Below are positions 42,901 to 49,537 of a stretch of DNA of 64,000 nt, in pieces. This stretch comes from Lachnospiraceae bacterium 28-4. Its GTDB lineage: Bacteria; Bacillota; Clostridia; Lachnospirales; Lachnospiraceae. Within the stretch, counting starts at the first letter, position 1, and the number at the start of each line of letters is the position of its first letter. The position numbers were made by a program, and so were the translations under genes. The stretch lies in assembly GCA_000403275.2 (NCBI GenBank), contig KE159598.1, forward strand, positions 1,223,712 through 1,287,711. Reading direction: 5' to 3'. A model generated the notes under the pieces. That model was not told where the DNA came from. It saw nothing but the letters and a program-made list of their open reading frames with translations, and made no database searches.

Positions 42901-44372
42901 GTGAGCGCGCGTCCAATCACGCCTTTTGGAACTTCCGGCACCGGCTTTTTTCCACGGGCGGCGGAATCTTTTGTTTTTTCTTCCGTTTTTGCCTGTGAAA
43001 TGCGCTCTACCTGTTCCTCCACTGTTGGGAAAAGGGAAAGCTGGAAATATGCGGGCGCAGAAACGGCGGGTTCATCACCCGCCGTTTCCTGCTCTTTCTC
43101 ATTTTTTTGTTCTTCCTGTCTTACCTGTAAACGATCTCCTGAAGCACCGCTTCCTCCGCCTGTGCCGTCAGGCTGTTGACTGCCTGCACCCACGCCATCT
43201 GATCGCGTTCTTTCAGGCTCTCGTCCACTCCCTGCTGTTTCATCATCTCTGCCACTGTCCGGTCTACCTGCTCCTGCGCCTGTCCGTCTATCTGCCGTAA
43301 GTGGGGGATCAGCCTCCCCGTCAGCAGCATGGAGGTGTACGTCCCGTGATGGTTCTCCATGAGGAAGGTCTGCCGCAGCATCCCGTACTTCCCGATCGGC
43401 ATCTCCTCCAGTTCTTCCTCCCCGTCCAGCATCAGCTCCGGTATCTGATAATCCCCGTTCTTTATGTATGTCAGTGCTGCCATGATCTTCGCTCCTTTCT
43501 TTGCTTTCACGCTTTAAAGTGTTAAACTGCCCTGTGACTTTAGTATACTCTATGTCCGTGGATTTTGCAAGGGGATTTTCTGCCGTTTTCTGGATATTTT
43601 TCTGCCGGCCTGCCATTACCTCCCGGTCATAATTCCTGATCACTTTTCCAATCTCCTGCAAAATCTCCATTGACAGGGTGCTCGCCGCGCTCCCTAAATG
43701 GTGGAGGACAGCCGGCGTGGAAAATTCCGTGATGCCTGCCAGTTCCTCATCCTCCATGTAATCGGAAGGGTCAAGGTCGCAGCGGGTAAGGAGGGTGTAC
43801 TGGACGCTTGCCGTCAGCGTATCCCGGAAGCATACCTCAAGGTTTAACTGGTCAAGCCCCTCCAAGAAACTTCCTTCCGCATCGTAGGCAAGTTCGCGCA
43901 GGTATTCCGGGCAGGCTTCCTCCACGGCTTTCGCCGCAATCTCCATCAGCCCGCCCCCTAATTCCTTCCGGCTTCCCTCCCCATAGCGGTTCTCTAAGGC
44001 GGCAAGGACAGGCGCATGGTGTTCCTCCCGCATCTCCCATAAGTATGGCATTCTTGCGCCGCGCACGGGCCTTGTGTCCGCCACGTCAAAAACATATTCC
44101 AGATGGGGCCTGCCGGTTTCCGCGCCGCGGATTAAGGCGATCCCTTTGGAGCCGGCTTTTACCCACCGGCGCATTTTTTCATTCCACAGTTCCATCTCCG
44201 CACAGGCCGTGGCATCAGGCCGCTGCGCATAGATTAAGAGCTGCTCGTCAAACTTATACTTGTATAGCCGTGAAGCCGTGTCAAGGTACTGCTTCCAGCC
44301 GTCCACATCCCGCGTGATGTTACGGGCGGTCTGGTTTGCCAGTTCCGAGACAAGCTGTAATTTTCTTGCCAT
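33903..44372 (-). CDS. Giant DNA methylase / SNF2 helicase ICE protein
   Basis: 3,489 residues from ATG 44372 (AAGGAGGGAACAC upstream). N-terminal domain of about 300 residues, then a low-complexity Arg/Asp/Gly linker (which overlaps tnpV in another frame), several LPD-like helical domains, an adenine-methylase-like domain near residue 1940 (EPSCGIGNFFG, with NVPFGEY as the catalytic loop), and an SNF2 helicase with HVVGAGKT near 2635, DEAH near 2790 and ATGTPVSNS, then HIVRRGNE-like RAGRIVRRG motif VI. It is conserved in large Clostridia ICEs, where it probably protects or remodels incoming DNA; its exact role is not established. Overlaps mobC by 1 base. No break in 10.5 kb, so it is under selection. 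Confidence 0.9.
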   Translation of the reverse strand: MARKLQLVSELANQTARNITRDVDGWKQYLDTASRLYKYKFDEQLLIYAQRPDATACAEMELWNEKMRRWVKAGSKGIALIRGAETGRPHLEYVFDVADTRPVRGARMPYLWEMREEHHAPVLAALENRYGEGSRKELGGGLMEIAAKAVEEACPEYLRELAYDAEGSFLEGLDQLNLEVCFRDTLTASVQYTLLTRCDLDPSDYMEDEELAGITEFSTPAVLHHLGSAASTLSMEILQEIGKVIRNYDREVMAGRQKNIQKTAENPLAKSTDIEYTKVTGQFNTLKRESKERSEDHGSTDIHKERGLSDTGADAGRGGRTGGDADREVRDAAADLPHGEPSRDVHLHAADGEADPPLTADRRTGAGAGRPDSGRDDETAGSGREPERTRSDGVGAGSQQPDGTGGGSGASGDRLQVRQEEQKNEKEQETAGDEPAVSAPAYFQLSLFPTVEEQVERISQAKTEEKTKDSAARGKKPVPEVPKGVIGRALTSGGNEKNSAMRIAAFYQKSPSVEAAAAFLQKEYGTGGKGLTVAGEKYALWFDKEGIKIAPGRTANVPGATLVTWEQAAEQVSELLEEGIYATQEILDTARGNEYQELAAKLWYLRQDLSEEAVEGGFLPHVSELYGGFPDSTEKIAGLLEEKESRDIFVSELTDFVRAYEADRGLMRFHFHNPQEILNSLFNLDIEPRQFHGTEGFEPAKGSFITEDEIDRMFMRGSGVSEGKMRIYSFFCQRHDAKERADFLKNEYGTGGGGNIGYDEWHDSKGIKFTRCDDASGFKGYDTVKMNWNQAQKRIGELIDAGRYLNPKEMAYTSEYEKIRLARSIYAFYFYCPNTPNPSNSIEWDVDAAERDFKPMLDDAKISAALYEDMLESFATVTPEESRSYGIMQRAIEDMGAYQRGEYSLFTPLPEETLRAERQKREAAKKEAKEKQDASRKEKEPLGELEAAARALAKKQKNLAKEQPGKVKERPDGQLTFDFMAVNEEDAGQADTASSKTGSDLEQIKEQEEAVLSHYDIGYGFLGNGLTVWNRLEEEHGDYKTVAHIDADRSVTFYDEGLPEAIKEQIRKVAAETQTNISAIQETPVFSTPTQAEPEIRAEEDTKASPAGKSAAELYREALSMLSDVVRQSSFYSYLRDRETDYDSAAAELDNELGFFINEIVESQPDLYDAFQSLPMFRAWMVEDILERTYQDVVTDRRDAIERHAGEPDAPEWAKETGAASVQRQAAPEDAEPIESGNTDNLLTEENRGQEKAGAGEAETQDKKKGRTLPELNYRAFMRLFPDFTGQHYTAMQLRAGEAMMPLHIEAVGSNEISIAHYYRQNGDSMADPEMTFRIDHEKGTLEPLTYQQDSMGMYQQVYPEPGRWIPKLRKDLNRFANQWFHNIEEQRYRPERAVMEADGDRKEIFYQDGKPVIKEEPAPVLEGTEKDTGTVQAETDLAPNVEEYLNLKTEHPDKLVGVQVGEYILFYGKDAEAAAPALSAKLLTREIDGLGETSVTGGRVWQAVVKDLLEHGQSVVIARPDPERGENAPYEIVKERDIADYIPLGMKLTIDGRHMEVDSIDYEKGRVSLKDLDMQGWFPIFREESVPFVRECVEQEWENDLEHGNFPEDMAQAGMDAGGQAEEAHAAPEPEKDAVYREEAETQVPDSRDMEEAKRLIEDFCLEEYNEDSVDFTNLEEVGIAYGTTENGGFEVQVNVDLIHFSFSQFVDGKCVEKRQYDSLREMIDGELAFLDYDQLIYVEPHIQEQLEAGLNEKIRWEEMQGAREGVFPTEPESADREEEEPPEMVEIEGGQVINAETVGVYSKGLPYEIVVEKLHTGPDRSNFRITDDSLGEGGQKTKYQNNIAAIRTLKQIEAENRLATPQEQEVLSKYVGWGGLYQAFDADNQKWGKEYGELKELLTPEEYESARSTVLNAHYTSPVVIKAMYEAVKRMGFKPGNILEPSCGIGNFFGLVPEEFEKSNLYGVELDSLTGRIAKQLYQKADITVGGFETTDHPGDFFDLAVGNVPFGEYKVHDRQYDKQNLLIHDYFLTKTLDKVRPGGVVAFITSKGTMDKANGRVREALAQKADLLGAVRLPNNAFKANAGTEVTADILFFQKRGSAPEKLPDWVNVGQTEDGVPLNNYYLQHPEMVLGRMAFWENMYGNATETACIPLEGADLKKQLAEAVTHIGAPDQELLHMDAPEQEGKEKEETIPADPQVRNFSFAEKDGKLYFRENSRMKRMEVGKMPAARIRGMIAIRDSARQLIDLQLNGADDAQIGKEQERLNTLYDNFQKKYGLLNSAGNRLAFRQDSSYPLLCSLEVLDEEGNLKRKADMFTKRTIQHRQSVTSVDTAVEALGVSIGERACVDLGFMASLMGGSDKIPQIISDLKGIIFKDPDSGPAVISEENTDWQKGWQTADEYLSGNVRKKLERAKKAAEEYPEFAANVEALTAVQPKDLTAPEISVRIGAPWIDTKYYRQFLFELLQTPGRLQNGRIDVMYSDVTGEWRIKGKSEDSITNTRVHTTYGTKRINAYEIFEASLNQRSVQIFDTHTDIEGKETRVLNEKETAIAQQKQDAMKEAFHDWIFKDPDRRADLCGIYNKLFNSTRPREYDGRHINFIGMNPEIKLEPHQRNAVARILYGGNSLLAHVVGAGKTYEMIAAAMESKRLGLCKKSIMVVPNHLTEQWGGDFLTLYPGAKVLVATKKDFEPKNRKKFCARIATGDYDAVIIGHSQFEKIPISPERQAAIIQGQIDEIVDAIAEAKANKEEKFTVKQMEKTKKNLEAKIKKLYDKKKDDTVTFEELGVDRLFVDEAHSFKNLYMHTKMRNVAGISQTDAQKSSDMFAKCRYMDEITGGRGVVFATGTPVSNSMVELYTMMRYLQYSMLEEGYRDSTGKVRSLKHFDNWAATFGEQVTAVELKPEGTGFRLKTRFARFYNLPELINRWKEAADIQTADMLKLPVPEAEYITIQTEPSQAQKAMVQSLAERAEKIRKEKIDPRIDNMLKITSDGRKLALDQRIMNPLLPDDPGSKVNACVDNVFRIWQESTETKGTQLIFSDLSTPKGRAEPKKEEAKEGAEGAEAEGEAAATEEETIMEASVYEDIRKKLIAKGIPPQEIAFIHDANTEAQKAELFAKVRNGQVRVLLGSTQKMGAGTNVQTKLVASHDLDCPWRPADLEQRAGRIVRRGNENKKVRIFRYVTKGTFDAYTWGLVESKQKFIGQIMTSKSPARSIEDVDATALSYAEVKMLATGDTRIKEKMDLDIQVTKLKMLKSNHQAQQYEMQDKVRGYYPNKIKETQLYIDCLNADLPVLEAHPAKEDAFSMTVMGTAYTERKEAGKAIVAACRLMDDPGKEIELGEYRGFPMKLCFDGAKFKVTMKQHLTHTAELSDDVVGNITRINNALEKIPQSLERHKENMARLHKELESAKEEAERPFAQEAELLEKSARLAELNTVLDNEEKGRGGEPARKLEEDEGRGNEKPSILKSLKEYERPAPVPYGAERGQEREAI
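43121..43483 (-). CDS. tnpV: TnpV-family protein, nested out of frame in the giant helicase gene
   Basis: 120 residues from ATG 43483, with a GGAG site before GCGAAGATC. It has the full TnpV pattern: LTYIKNGDYQIPEL, IGKYGMLRQTFLMENH, YTSMLLTGRLIPHL and RDQMAWVQAVNSL. It lies on the same strand as the giant helicase but shifted by one base, across that protein's disordered linker. A complete family match makes chance unlikely; TnpV is a small transposon-associated protein of unclear function. Both frames being coding would be true overprinting. Confidence 0.7.
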   Translation of the reverse strand: MAALTYIKNGDYQIPELMLDGEEELEEMPIGKYGMLRQTFLMENHHGTYTSMLLTGRLIPHLRQIDGQAQEQVDRTVAEMMKQQGVDESLKERDQMAWVQAVNSLTAQAEEAVLQEIVYR

Positions 44373-44395
44373 GTGTTCCCTCCTTTTTTGCAGAA

Positions 44396-44433
44396 AAAAA
44401 GCCCATGACCGGCGCTCTGCCTTTGTCATGGGC
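44396..44433 (-). terminator. Intercistronic terminator/attenuator before the giant helicase gene
   Basis: GCCCATGAC (44401-44409) and GTCATGGGC (44425-44433) with seven T following on the minus strand, located 24 bp before the helicase ATG. Confidence 0.75.
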
Positions 44434-44469
44434 TTTTCTTATTTTATGCTGTTTTTATAGCTTGTAGTT

Positions 44470-44694
44470 TTATACGCTTTCCCGGACTTTTCCCGCCGCA
44501 TACCGTATAAATTCCTCCGGCGTGGGGATTTCCCCTTTCCGCGGCACCTGCCTCTGGTAAGCTGATATGACGCCGCCGTCCTTTGGCGGGTTTTGGTATG
44601 CCGCCGCAATCGCCGCCTGCATATCCCTTTTTACATCCTTTACGCTCACGCCGTTTTTCCTCGCGATCTCCCGGTAAATCTTCCTCATACTCAT
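44470..44694 (-). CDS. Small Spo0A C-terminal-domain-like protein
   Basis: 74 residues from ATG 44694 (AAAGGGGGATACTACG upstream). Sequence MRKIYREIARKNGVSVKDVKRDMQAAIAAAY resembles the helical DNA-binding end of Spo0A; a short tail follows with FIRYAAGKVRESV. First gene of the leftward transfer operon, directly downstream of a consensus promoter. Small proteins of this kind recur in Clostridia ICEs; probably a transcription factor, role unproven. Confidence 0.75.
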   Translation of the reverse strand: MSMRKIYREIARKNGVSVKDVKRDMQAAIAAAYQNPPKDGGVISAYQRQVPRKGEIPTPEEFIRYAAGKVRESV

Positions 44695-44746
44695 CGTAGT
44701 ATCCCCCTTTATCCTGTGCATATACTGAAAATCTATATGTAGCCTG

Positions 44747-44775
44747 ATTATAGGGAATTATATTCTATATGTCAA
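44747..44775 (-). promoter_or_regulatory. Consensus promoter of the transfer operon
   Basis: Perfect TTGACA (44775-44770), 17-base spacer and TATAAT (44752-44747) on the minus strand, upstream of the Spo0A-like gene and the giant helicase gene. Confidence 0.85.
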
Positions 44776-44826
44776 GTTCTTTAGAGAATACAATTCCCAA
44801 TAAATACCTATCCTATGGAATACAAT
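44753..44826. promoter_or_regulatory. Candidate operators for the XRE repressor
   Basis: GGGAATTATATTC (44753-44765) and GAATACAATTCCC (44786-44798) form an inverted repeat with one mismatch; the left arm fills most of the spacer of the leftward promoter. A third GAATACAAT lies at 44818-44826 just before the XRE gene. Placement fits repression of both divergent promoters. Confidence 0.55.
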
Positions 44827-44851
44827 GATAGGAAAAGGAAGGTGATGCACA

Positions 44852-45157
44852 ATGGAAGAATTTTTTCGGCAAAGGCTGTCGCAGCTCCGCGCCCAGAAAG
44901 GCGTGTCCGCAAGGGATATGAGCCTGTCTTTGGGGCAGAGTGAAAGCTATATCAACAAGATTGAAAACGGGAAATCCCTCCCGTCCATGCAGGTTTTCTT
45001 TTATATCTGCGACTATTTCGGCATCTCGCCGCAGGAGTTCTTTGACGCGGAAAACCGCAACCCCACAGCGGCCGGGGCGCTTGCCGACGATATCAAAACG
45101 CTGACAGACAGCCAGATTGCCAGCATTGCAGACATTGTAAAGGGGCTGAAGCGGTAA
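44852..45157 (+). CDS. XRE-family helix-turn-helix repressor
   Basis: 101 residues. The HTH (residues 8-60) reads LSQLRAQKGVSARDMSLSLGQSESYINKIENGKSLPSMQVFFYICDYFGIS, followed by a short C-terminal dimerisation helix. It is one of few plus-strand genes and is divergent from the transfer operon across a 130-bp control region with operator-like repeats. It is the likely repressor that keeps conjugation genes silent. Confidence 0.92.
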   Translation: MEEFFRQRLSQLRAQKGVSARDMSLSLGQSESYINKIENGKSLPSMQVFFYICDYFGISPQEFFDAENRNPTAAGALADDIKTLTDSQIASIADIVKGLKR

Positions 45158-45168
45158 CTGAAAAACCG

Positions 45169-45441
45169 TCAGCCCCATCTTTTTTTGTTCATCCGCTCCA
45201 GAACCTCCTTCTGCGCCGCAGACAGGACGCGGGGCGGTGCGATTTTCAGCCATTTCTTCGGGAGTGCAAAGGTAATCCCGCCATAGCCGTTATCCTCCGT
45301 CCGGCGCACCTGCTCCGGATGGGATTTGCACAGTTCCCCAAGCTGTTTCTTTAAGGCATCATTATAGGTGAACACGCTTGCCTCCCGGTCTGCCTCGTTA
45401 AATAAATAGATCGTCTCTTTCTCATAATTGGATAATTTCAT
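45169..45441 (-). CDS. Conserved ICE protein, function unknown
   Basis: 90 residues; starts 4 bp inside the end of the DUF4316-like gene (overlap). Opens MKLSNYEKETIYLFNEADREASVFTYNDAL, a pattern I have seen in small ICE-encoded proteins sometimes labelled molecular chaperone without support. Ends with a basic helix. Convergent with the XRE gene 12 bp away. Confidence 0.75.
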   Translation of the reverse strand: MKLSNYEKETIYLFNEADREASVFTYNDALKKQLGELCKSHPEQVRRTEDNGYGGITFALPKKWLKIAPPRVLSAAQKEVLERMNKKRWG

Positions 45442-45905
45442 AACGCCGTTTCCCCTTTCTCCCGTCCCCCTGCCGGAGCCACGGGGCGGGCAATTTCCTC
45501 CTGGTTCTTTCTCAGGCTTTCTAAGAGCGACGGGCGGTATTCCCTTAAATACTCCCGTTCCCCATCAGCCCGGTCATGGAAATTCTTTTCCGCCGCTTCT
45601 GGATCGCAGAAATATTTCCCCCAATAGAAATTTTCCTCTCCCCTGCGCTCATCCTCCTGCATGTTGCGTTCCCATGTGACATAGGGCTGCGGCGCGTTGG
45701 GGTTCTGTGCCAGGACAAATTCTTTATGCCCCACAACCTCACTCTCCAGAATCACATAATTCTGGTTTACGCGGGGCTTTTCATTGTTGGGGATTCCGTC
45801 AAGCATGTTCATGTTCTGCTCCGCTGACAGTTCTGCCGCCAGCAGGTGATCCCCGTTCCGGGGCTGCCCTCCGGCCTCTCTTTTTAATTCCCGTTCTGTT
45901 TTCAT
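45438..45905 (-). CDS. DUF4316-like ICE protein
   Basis: 155 residues, ATG 45905 shortly after the TopB stop. The HLLAAELSAEQNMNMLDGIPNNE stretch resembles DUF4316 proteins of Clostridia ICEs, and a later block has HKEFVLAQNPNAPQPYVTWERN. Acidic and soluble. Function unknown. It overlaps the following 90-residue gene by 4 bases and belongs to the TopB transcription unit. Family call moderate. Confidence 0.65.
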   Translation of the reverse strand: MKTERELKREAGGQPRNGDHLLAAELSAEQNMNMLDGIPNNEKPRVNQNYVILESEVVGHKEFVLAQNPNAPQPYVTWERNMQEDERRGEENFYWGKYFCDPEAAEKNFHDRADGEREYLREYRPSLLESLRKNQEEIARPVAPAGGREKGETAL

Positions 45906-45908
45906 CTC

Positions 45909-48026
45909 CTATTCCGCCTTTCCTTTTTTCTTATCAAATTCCAGCCTGAAATTCACATACTTTCCGCCTGTGTCCTCCATGACAATCGTTGCGTCATACA
46001 TGATCCCTTTCTTTTCGGAATACAACCCGGTCATTTTCACCTTCCCGTCTTTTAACAGGGCGGCGGCAACCTTCTTTGTCAGTTCCTTGCGCTTGCTCTT
46101 AAAATAGGGGTTCTCTTTCCACAGAGCAAAGCCGCAGGGCACAGCGTCTTTATAAGCGGAACAGAAAAAACTCTTTTTCCCCTCATAGACCGGTTTCCCG
46201 CACCGTGGGCACTTTCCGACCGCCTCCCTGCCGGAAGCGGATAAAGCATTCCCCGTGATCGGTGCATCGCCATAGGATTCCACCAGGCTGCGCACCATAC
46301 CGGTAATCCCTTCCATGAAATCCTCCGGGGAGCATTCCCCGCGCTCCACCTCCTTTAAGGCAGCTTCCCACTCGGCGGTCAGACTGGCAGATTTTACACT
46401 GTCCGGCAATACCTTGATTAGTTCCATGCCCCGCTCAGTGGGGACAAGGAGTTTCTTTTTCCGCTCCACAAACCCGCCCTTTACCAGCTTTTCAATCACG
46501 CCGGCACGGGTAGCCGGGGTGCCAAGACCCCTGCGCTCCGCGTCCTCGATCTGTGCAAATTCCTCCGCCCCGGCGTTCTCCATTGCGCTAAGGAGGGAAT
46601 CCTCCGTATAGCGCGGCGGCGGGCTTGTGGTTCCCTCATGCAGCACGGCTTCCTTTACTGCCACAGCCTGCCCCTCGCTAAATTCCGGCAAAAAGGGCTG
46701 TGCCTTTTCTTCCTCCGGCCTGTTCTTTAACGCCGCCTGGAATGCTTTTTCAAGCCCTTTCCAGCCTGCGGCAGTCTCCGTATGTCCCTTTGCCATAAAT
46801 TCCACTCCGGCACAGGTACATACCACCGCCGTATCTGCATAAATATGTTTCTCCGGGCAGACAGCGCATAAAAGCCGCGCCGCGATCAGAGAGAGGATGT
46901 TGCGCTCCCCGGTGGGGAGTTCCTCTAAATTTGCCTTTGCCGCCTCTTTTGTAGGGATGATCGCGTGGTGGTCGCTGACTTTGGCATTGCAGACCACCTG
47001 CGCCGCTTCCACTCTGCCGTCAAAACCGGATGCAAAGGGGAAGGCTGCCGCCACCAACCGGCAGAGCGCAGGGAGGCGTTCCGCCATATCCTCCGTCAGA
47101 TAGCGGGAATCCGTGCGCGGGTAGGTTGCCAGCTTTTTCTCATACAAAAGCTGGATATAGTCCAATGTCTGCTGTGCGGTATAGCCGTATATCCGGTTAG
47201 CCTCCCTCTGCAAAGTGGTCAGGTCATACAGTTTTGGCGGTTTCTCTGTTTTTTCCTGCCTTTCTGCCAGCTTCACCGTGGCATCTTTCCCTACGCACAG
47301 CTTCCGCAGCTTCTCCGCGTCCGTCCTGCTTTTAAACCGTCCGCTGGATATACAAAACCCACCGCAGTCCAAATCTACGGTATAAAATTTTTCTTTCTGA
47401 AATCCGGTAATTGCCTGTTCCCGGTCTGTAAGGAGCGCCAGTGTCGGCGTCATGACGCGCCCCACGTTCAGGGTCTTTCCCTGATACAGCGTTGTAAACA
47501 GGCGCGTCGCGTTGATCCCAACCAGCCAGTCCGCTTTGGCGCGGCACAGGGCAGCTTCATAAAGGGCATCATACGTTTCTCTGGGAGCAAGGTTTTCAAA
47601 CCCCTTCCGGATAGCGGAATCCTCCATTGAGGAAATCCAGAGCCGCTTAAACGGCTTCCTGCACCCTGCCTCCCGGTAGACCAGACGGAAGATCAGTTCT
47701 CCCTCCCGGCCTGCGTCCGTGGCTTCTACAAGTTCCGTCACATCCGCACGTCCCATCAGCGACTTGATAATCCCAAACTGTTTCTTTGTTCCGGGGGATA
47801 CGGTAAATTTCCACGGGTCAGGCAGGATCGGCAGATCCTCCCTGGCCCATCTGGAGTAGCGCGCTTCATAATTGTCGGCATTGGCAAGTCCTACCAGGTG
47901 TCCCACACACCATGAAATGATATATCCGTTCCCCTCTATGTACCCGTCTTTCTTCCCTTTCACGCCGAGTGCGGCGGCGATTGCCTGTGAAACGCTGGGC
48001 TTCTCCGCAAGGACTAAGACTGCCAT
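45909..48026 (-). CDS. topB: DNA topoisomerase III (type IA)
   Basis: 705 residues. TOPRIM domain with LAEKPSVSQAIA and EATDAGREGELIF; catalytic Tyr in TYPRTDSRYL near residue 305; NVGRVMTPTLALL is also present. The C-terminus carries a cysteine cluster (CPRCGKPVYEGKKSFFC). ICE-borne TopB relaxes or decatenates DNA during transfer or replication of the element. Its start overlaps the end of the IPKTG protein gene by 13 bp, in a run of overlapping genes. Confidence 0.95.
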   Translation of the reverse strand: MAVLVLAEKPSVSQAIAAALGVKGKKDGYIEGNGYIISWCVGHLVGLANADNYEARYSRWAREDLPILPDPWKFTVSPGTKKQFGIIKSLMGRADVTELVEATDAGREGELIFRLVYREAGCRKPFKRLWISSMEDSAIRKGFENLAPRETYDALYEAALCRAKADWLVGINATRLFTTLYQGKTLNVGRVMTPTLALLTDREQAITGFQKEKFYTVDLDCGGFCISSGRFKSRTDAEKLRKLCVGKDATVKLAERQEKTEKPPKLYDLTTLQREANRIYGYTAQQTLDYIQLLYEKKLATYPRTDSRYLTEDMAERLPALCRLVAAAFPFASGFDGRVEAAQVVCNAKVSDHHAIIPTKEAAKANLEELPTGERNILSLIAARLLCAVCPEKHIYADTAVVCTCAGVEFMAKGHTETAAGWKGLEKAFQAALKNRPEEEKAQPFLPEFSEGQAVAVKEAVLHEGTTSPPPRYTEDSLLSAMENAGAEEFAQIEDAERRGLGTPATRAGVIEKLVKGGFVERKKKLLVPTERGMELIKVLPDSVKSASLTAEWEAALKEVERGECSPEDFMEGITGMVRSLVESYGDAPITGNALSASGREAVGKCPRCGKPVYEGKKSFFCSAYKDAVPCGFALWKENPYFKSKRKELTKKVAAALLKDGKVKMTGLYSEKKGIMYDATIVMEDTGGKYVNFRLEFDKKKGKAE

Positions 48027-48736
48027 GAGCGCGCACCTCCTTTCTTCCGGTTCCCACCATCCATACGATGCAGCTTAACGGCGCAAAGGAGGGCGGCTGC
48101 AAAACAGAGGATGGAAAGGGCATATGCCCGGACAGGGGGTGTCTGGCCCGTTTTGGGGATAATATCCTGCGGGTTTACATTTGTCAGGTCGATCTCGCTT
48201 GTCACCTCCGCTAATGTAATCTCTCCTTTTGATATGGCAAACACGATCCGGGCAGGTTCCACGCCATACCCGGACGGGGCTTTTCGCTGTTTCAGGTAAT
48301 AATCACCCGCAGGCAGGGAGAGGGAGGCTGTCCCTTCCTGTAACGTAACTTCCCCTGCCTTTGCGCCATCCTTTTCATAGACTGCGAACACCGCGCCGGA
48401 AAGCCTCTCCCCGGTGCCCGCCGCAGCGTTCTGAATCCGCAGGGTGCCGGAACTTTTCATGGCGGCCTGCGTCTTTGCTTCCGCCTGCCCCGTCTCTGCT
48501 TCCTGCTTTGTTCCCTTCTTTTCCCCTGCTTCCGGGGACGTTCCCGTTTCCTGCTTTGCTTCCGATACTCTTTCATAATTAGCGCTTCCCACATCTTCCC
48601 CGGCATCCGCGGGCTTGCCCTCCATGCTTTCCGTCCATGTGGCAGGTTCCGGCTCCGGCGCTGCAAACGCCGTCATAGGGACAGACAAAAATATACACAA
48701 ACATACCGCTGTCAATAATGTTTTGATCTGTTTCAT
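48014..48736 (-). CDS. SpaA-like surface protein with IPKTG sortase signal
   Basis: 240 residues, ATG with GGAGGAAACCAGA upstream. Signal peptide (LLTAVCLCIFLSVPMTAFAA), an acidic low-complexity region, then a SpaA/prealbumin-like domain (LRIQNAAAGTGERLSGAVFAVYEKDG ... PAGDYYLKQRKAPSGYG, split for length) and a C-terminal IPKTG motif, hydrophobic helix and basic tail. Expected to be attached to the cell wall by the sortase encoded just upstream. Possibly a pilin or mating-contact protein. Confidence 0.88.
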   Translation of the reverse strand: MKQIKTLLTAVCLCIFLSVPMTAFAAPEPEPATWTESMEGKPADAGEDVGSANYERVSEAKQETGTSPEAGEKKGTKQEAETGQAEAKTQAAMKSSGTLRIQNAAAGTGERLSGAVFAVYEKDGAKAGEVTLQEGTASLSLPAGDYYLKQRKAPSGYGVEPARIVFAISKGEITLAEVTSEIDLTNVNPQDIIPKTGQTPPVRAYALSILCFAAALLCAVKLHRMDGGNRKKGGARSWQS

Positions 48737-48751
48737 TCTGGTTTCCTCCTC

Positions 48752-49537
48752 TCATTCTTCCACACGCAGCGCACGGACAAGGAGCCGGTGCGTTGCCACT
48801 TTCACAGGGGTGCAGGTATAAAGGGTAAGCTGTGAAGCCCCCTCTGTCGGTGCATCAAACACAGCGGGATCGTCCGGCAATACCGTCAGGATTTCACTTA
48901 CAGCGAAACACATTTCCGTGCCGTCCGCCGCCGTATAAAATATCTCATCCCCTGCTTCCAGTTCCCCCAGGCGGTTAAAATGCTTCCCATAGGTATAGCT
49001 GCGGTGTCCTGCAATGACCGCATTTCCCCCGCTCCCGATCAATGCGGTCTGCATGACCCATCCCTCGGAAATTTTAAGCTGTTCTTCTGATACGCCCGCC
49101 GTCACCGGCAGCCTCGCATCAATTTTGGGGATAGAAAGAATCCCGATCTCCGCGCCTGCCTGCGGCATATCCCCCTCCGGCCTTTTTGCTGTCACCGGCT
49201 CTGCCGCCGCTTCATCCTCTCTTTCTGTTTCCTGTTTTTCCCCTGTCTCCGATATTTTTTCCCTCTCCGGCTCCGCTGCTGTTTCAGGCGCTTTATCCAC
49301 TGAAACCGCTGTTACGGAAGCTGCCTTTACCGTTTCCAACGGTTCCTCAAAAGCCTGTATTTCCGGCACAGACAGTTCCAGCCGGGAAAGCATTGCCTCC
49401 TGTTTCTCCTCACACCTGTGCCGTTCCCATGCCGGGAACAGGGCGAAAACTGTCCCCGCAAGGGTGGCGGCAGCTAACACGGCAAGCAGGGCTGCTTTTT
49501 TATGTGTCTTTCCCAATTTTTGCATCTCCCTTTCCAT
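48752..49537 (-). CDS. Sortase (class C/D-like)
   Basis: 261 residues. N-terminal membrane anchor (AALLAVLAAATLAGTVFALF), acidic variable linker to about residue 130, then a sortase barrel: GILSIPKIDARLPV, catalytic His in IAGHRSYTYG, Cys in LTLYTCTPV and Arg in HRLLVRA. It sits between the DUF4366 cluster and its likely substrate, the IPKTG protein 16 bp downstream. Start at 49537 has a weak ribosome site; an ATG four codons later is possible. Confidence 0.93.
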   Translation of the reverse strand: MEREMQKLGKTHKKAALLAVLAAATLAGTVFALFPAWERHRCEEKQEAMLSRLELSVPEIQAFEEPLETVKAASVTAVSVDKAPETAAEPEREKISETGEKQETEREDEAAAEPVTAKRPEGDMPQAGAEIGILSIPKIDARLPVTAGVSEEQLKISEGWVMQTALIGSGGNAVIAGHRSYTYGKHFNRLGELEAGDEIFYTAADGTEMCFAVSEILTVLPDDPAVFDAPTEGASQLTLYTCTPVKVATHRLLVRALRVEE

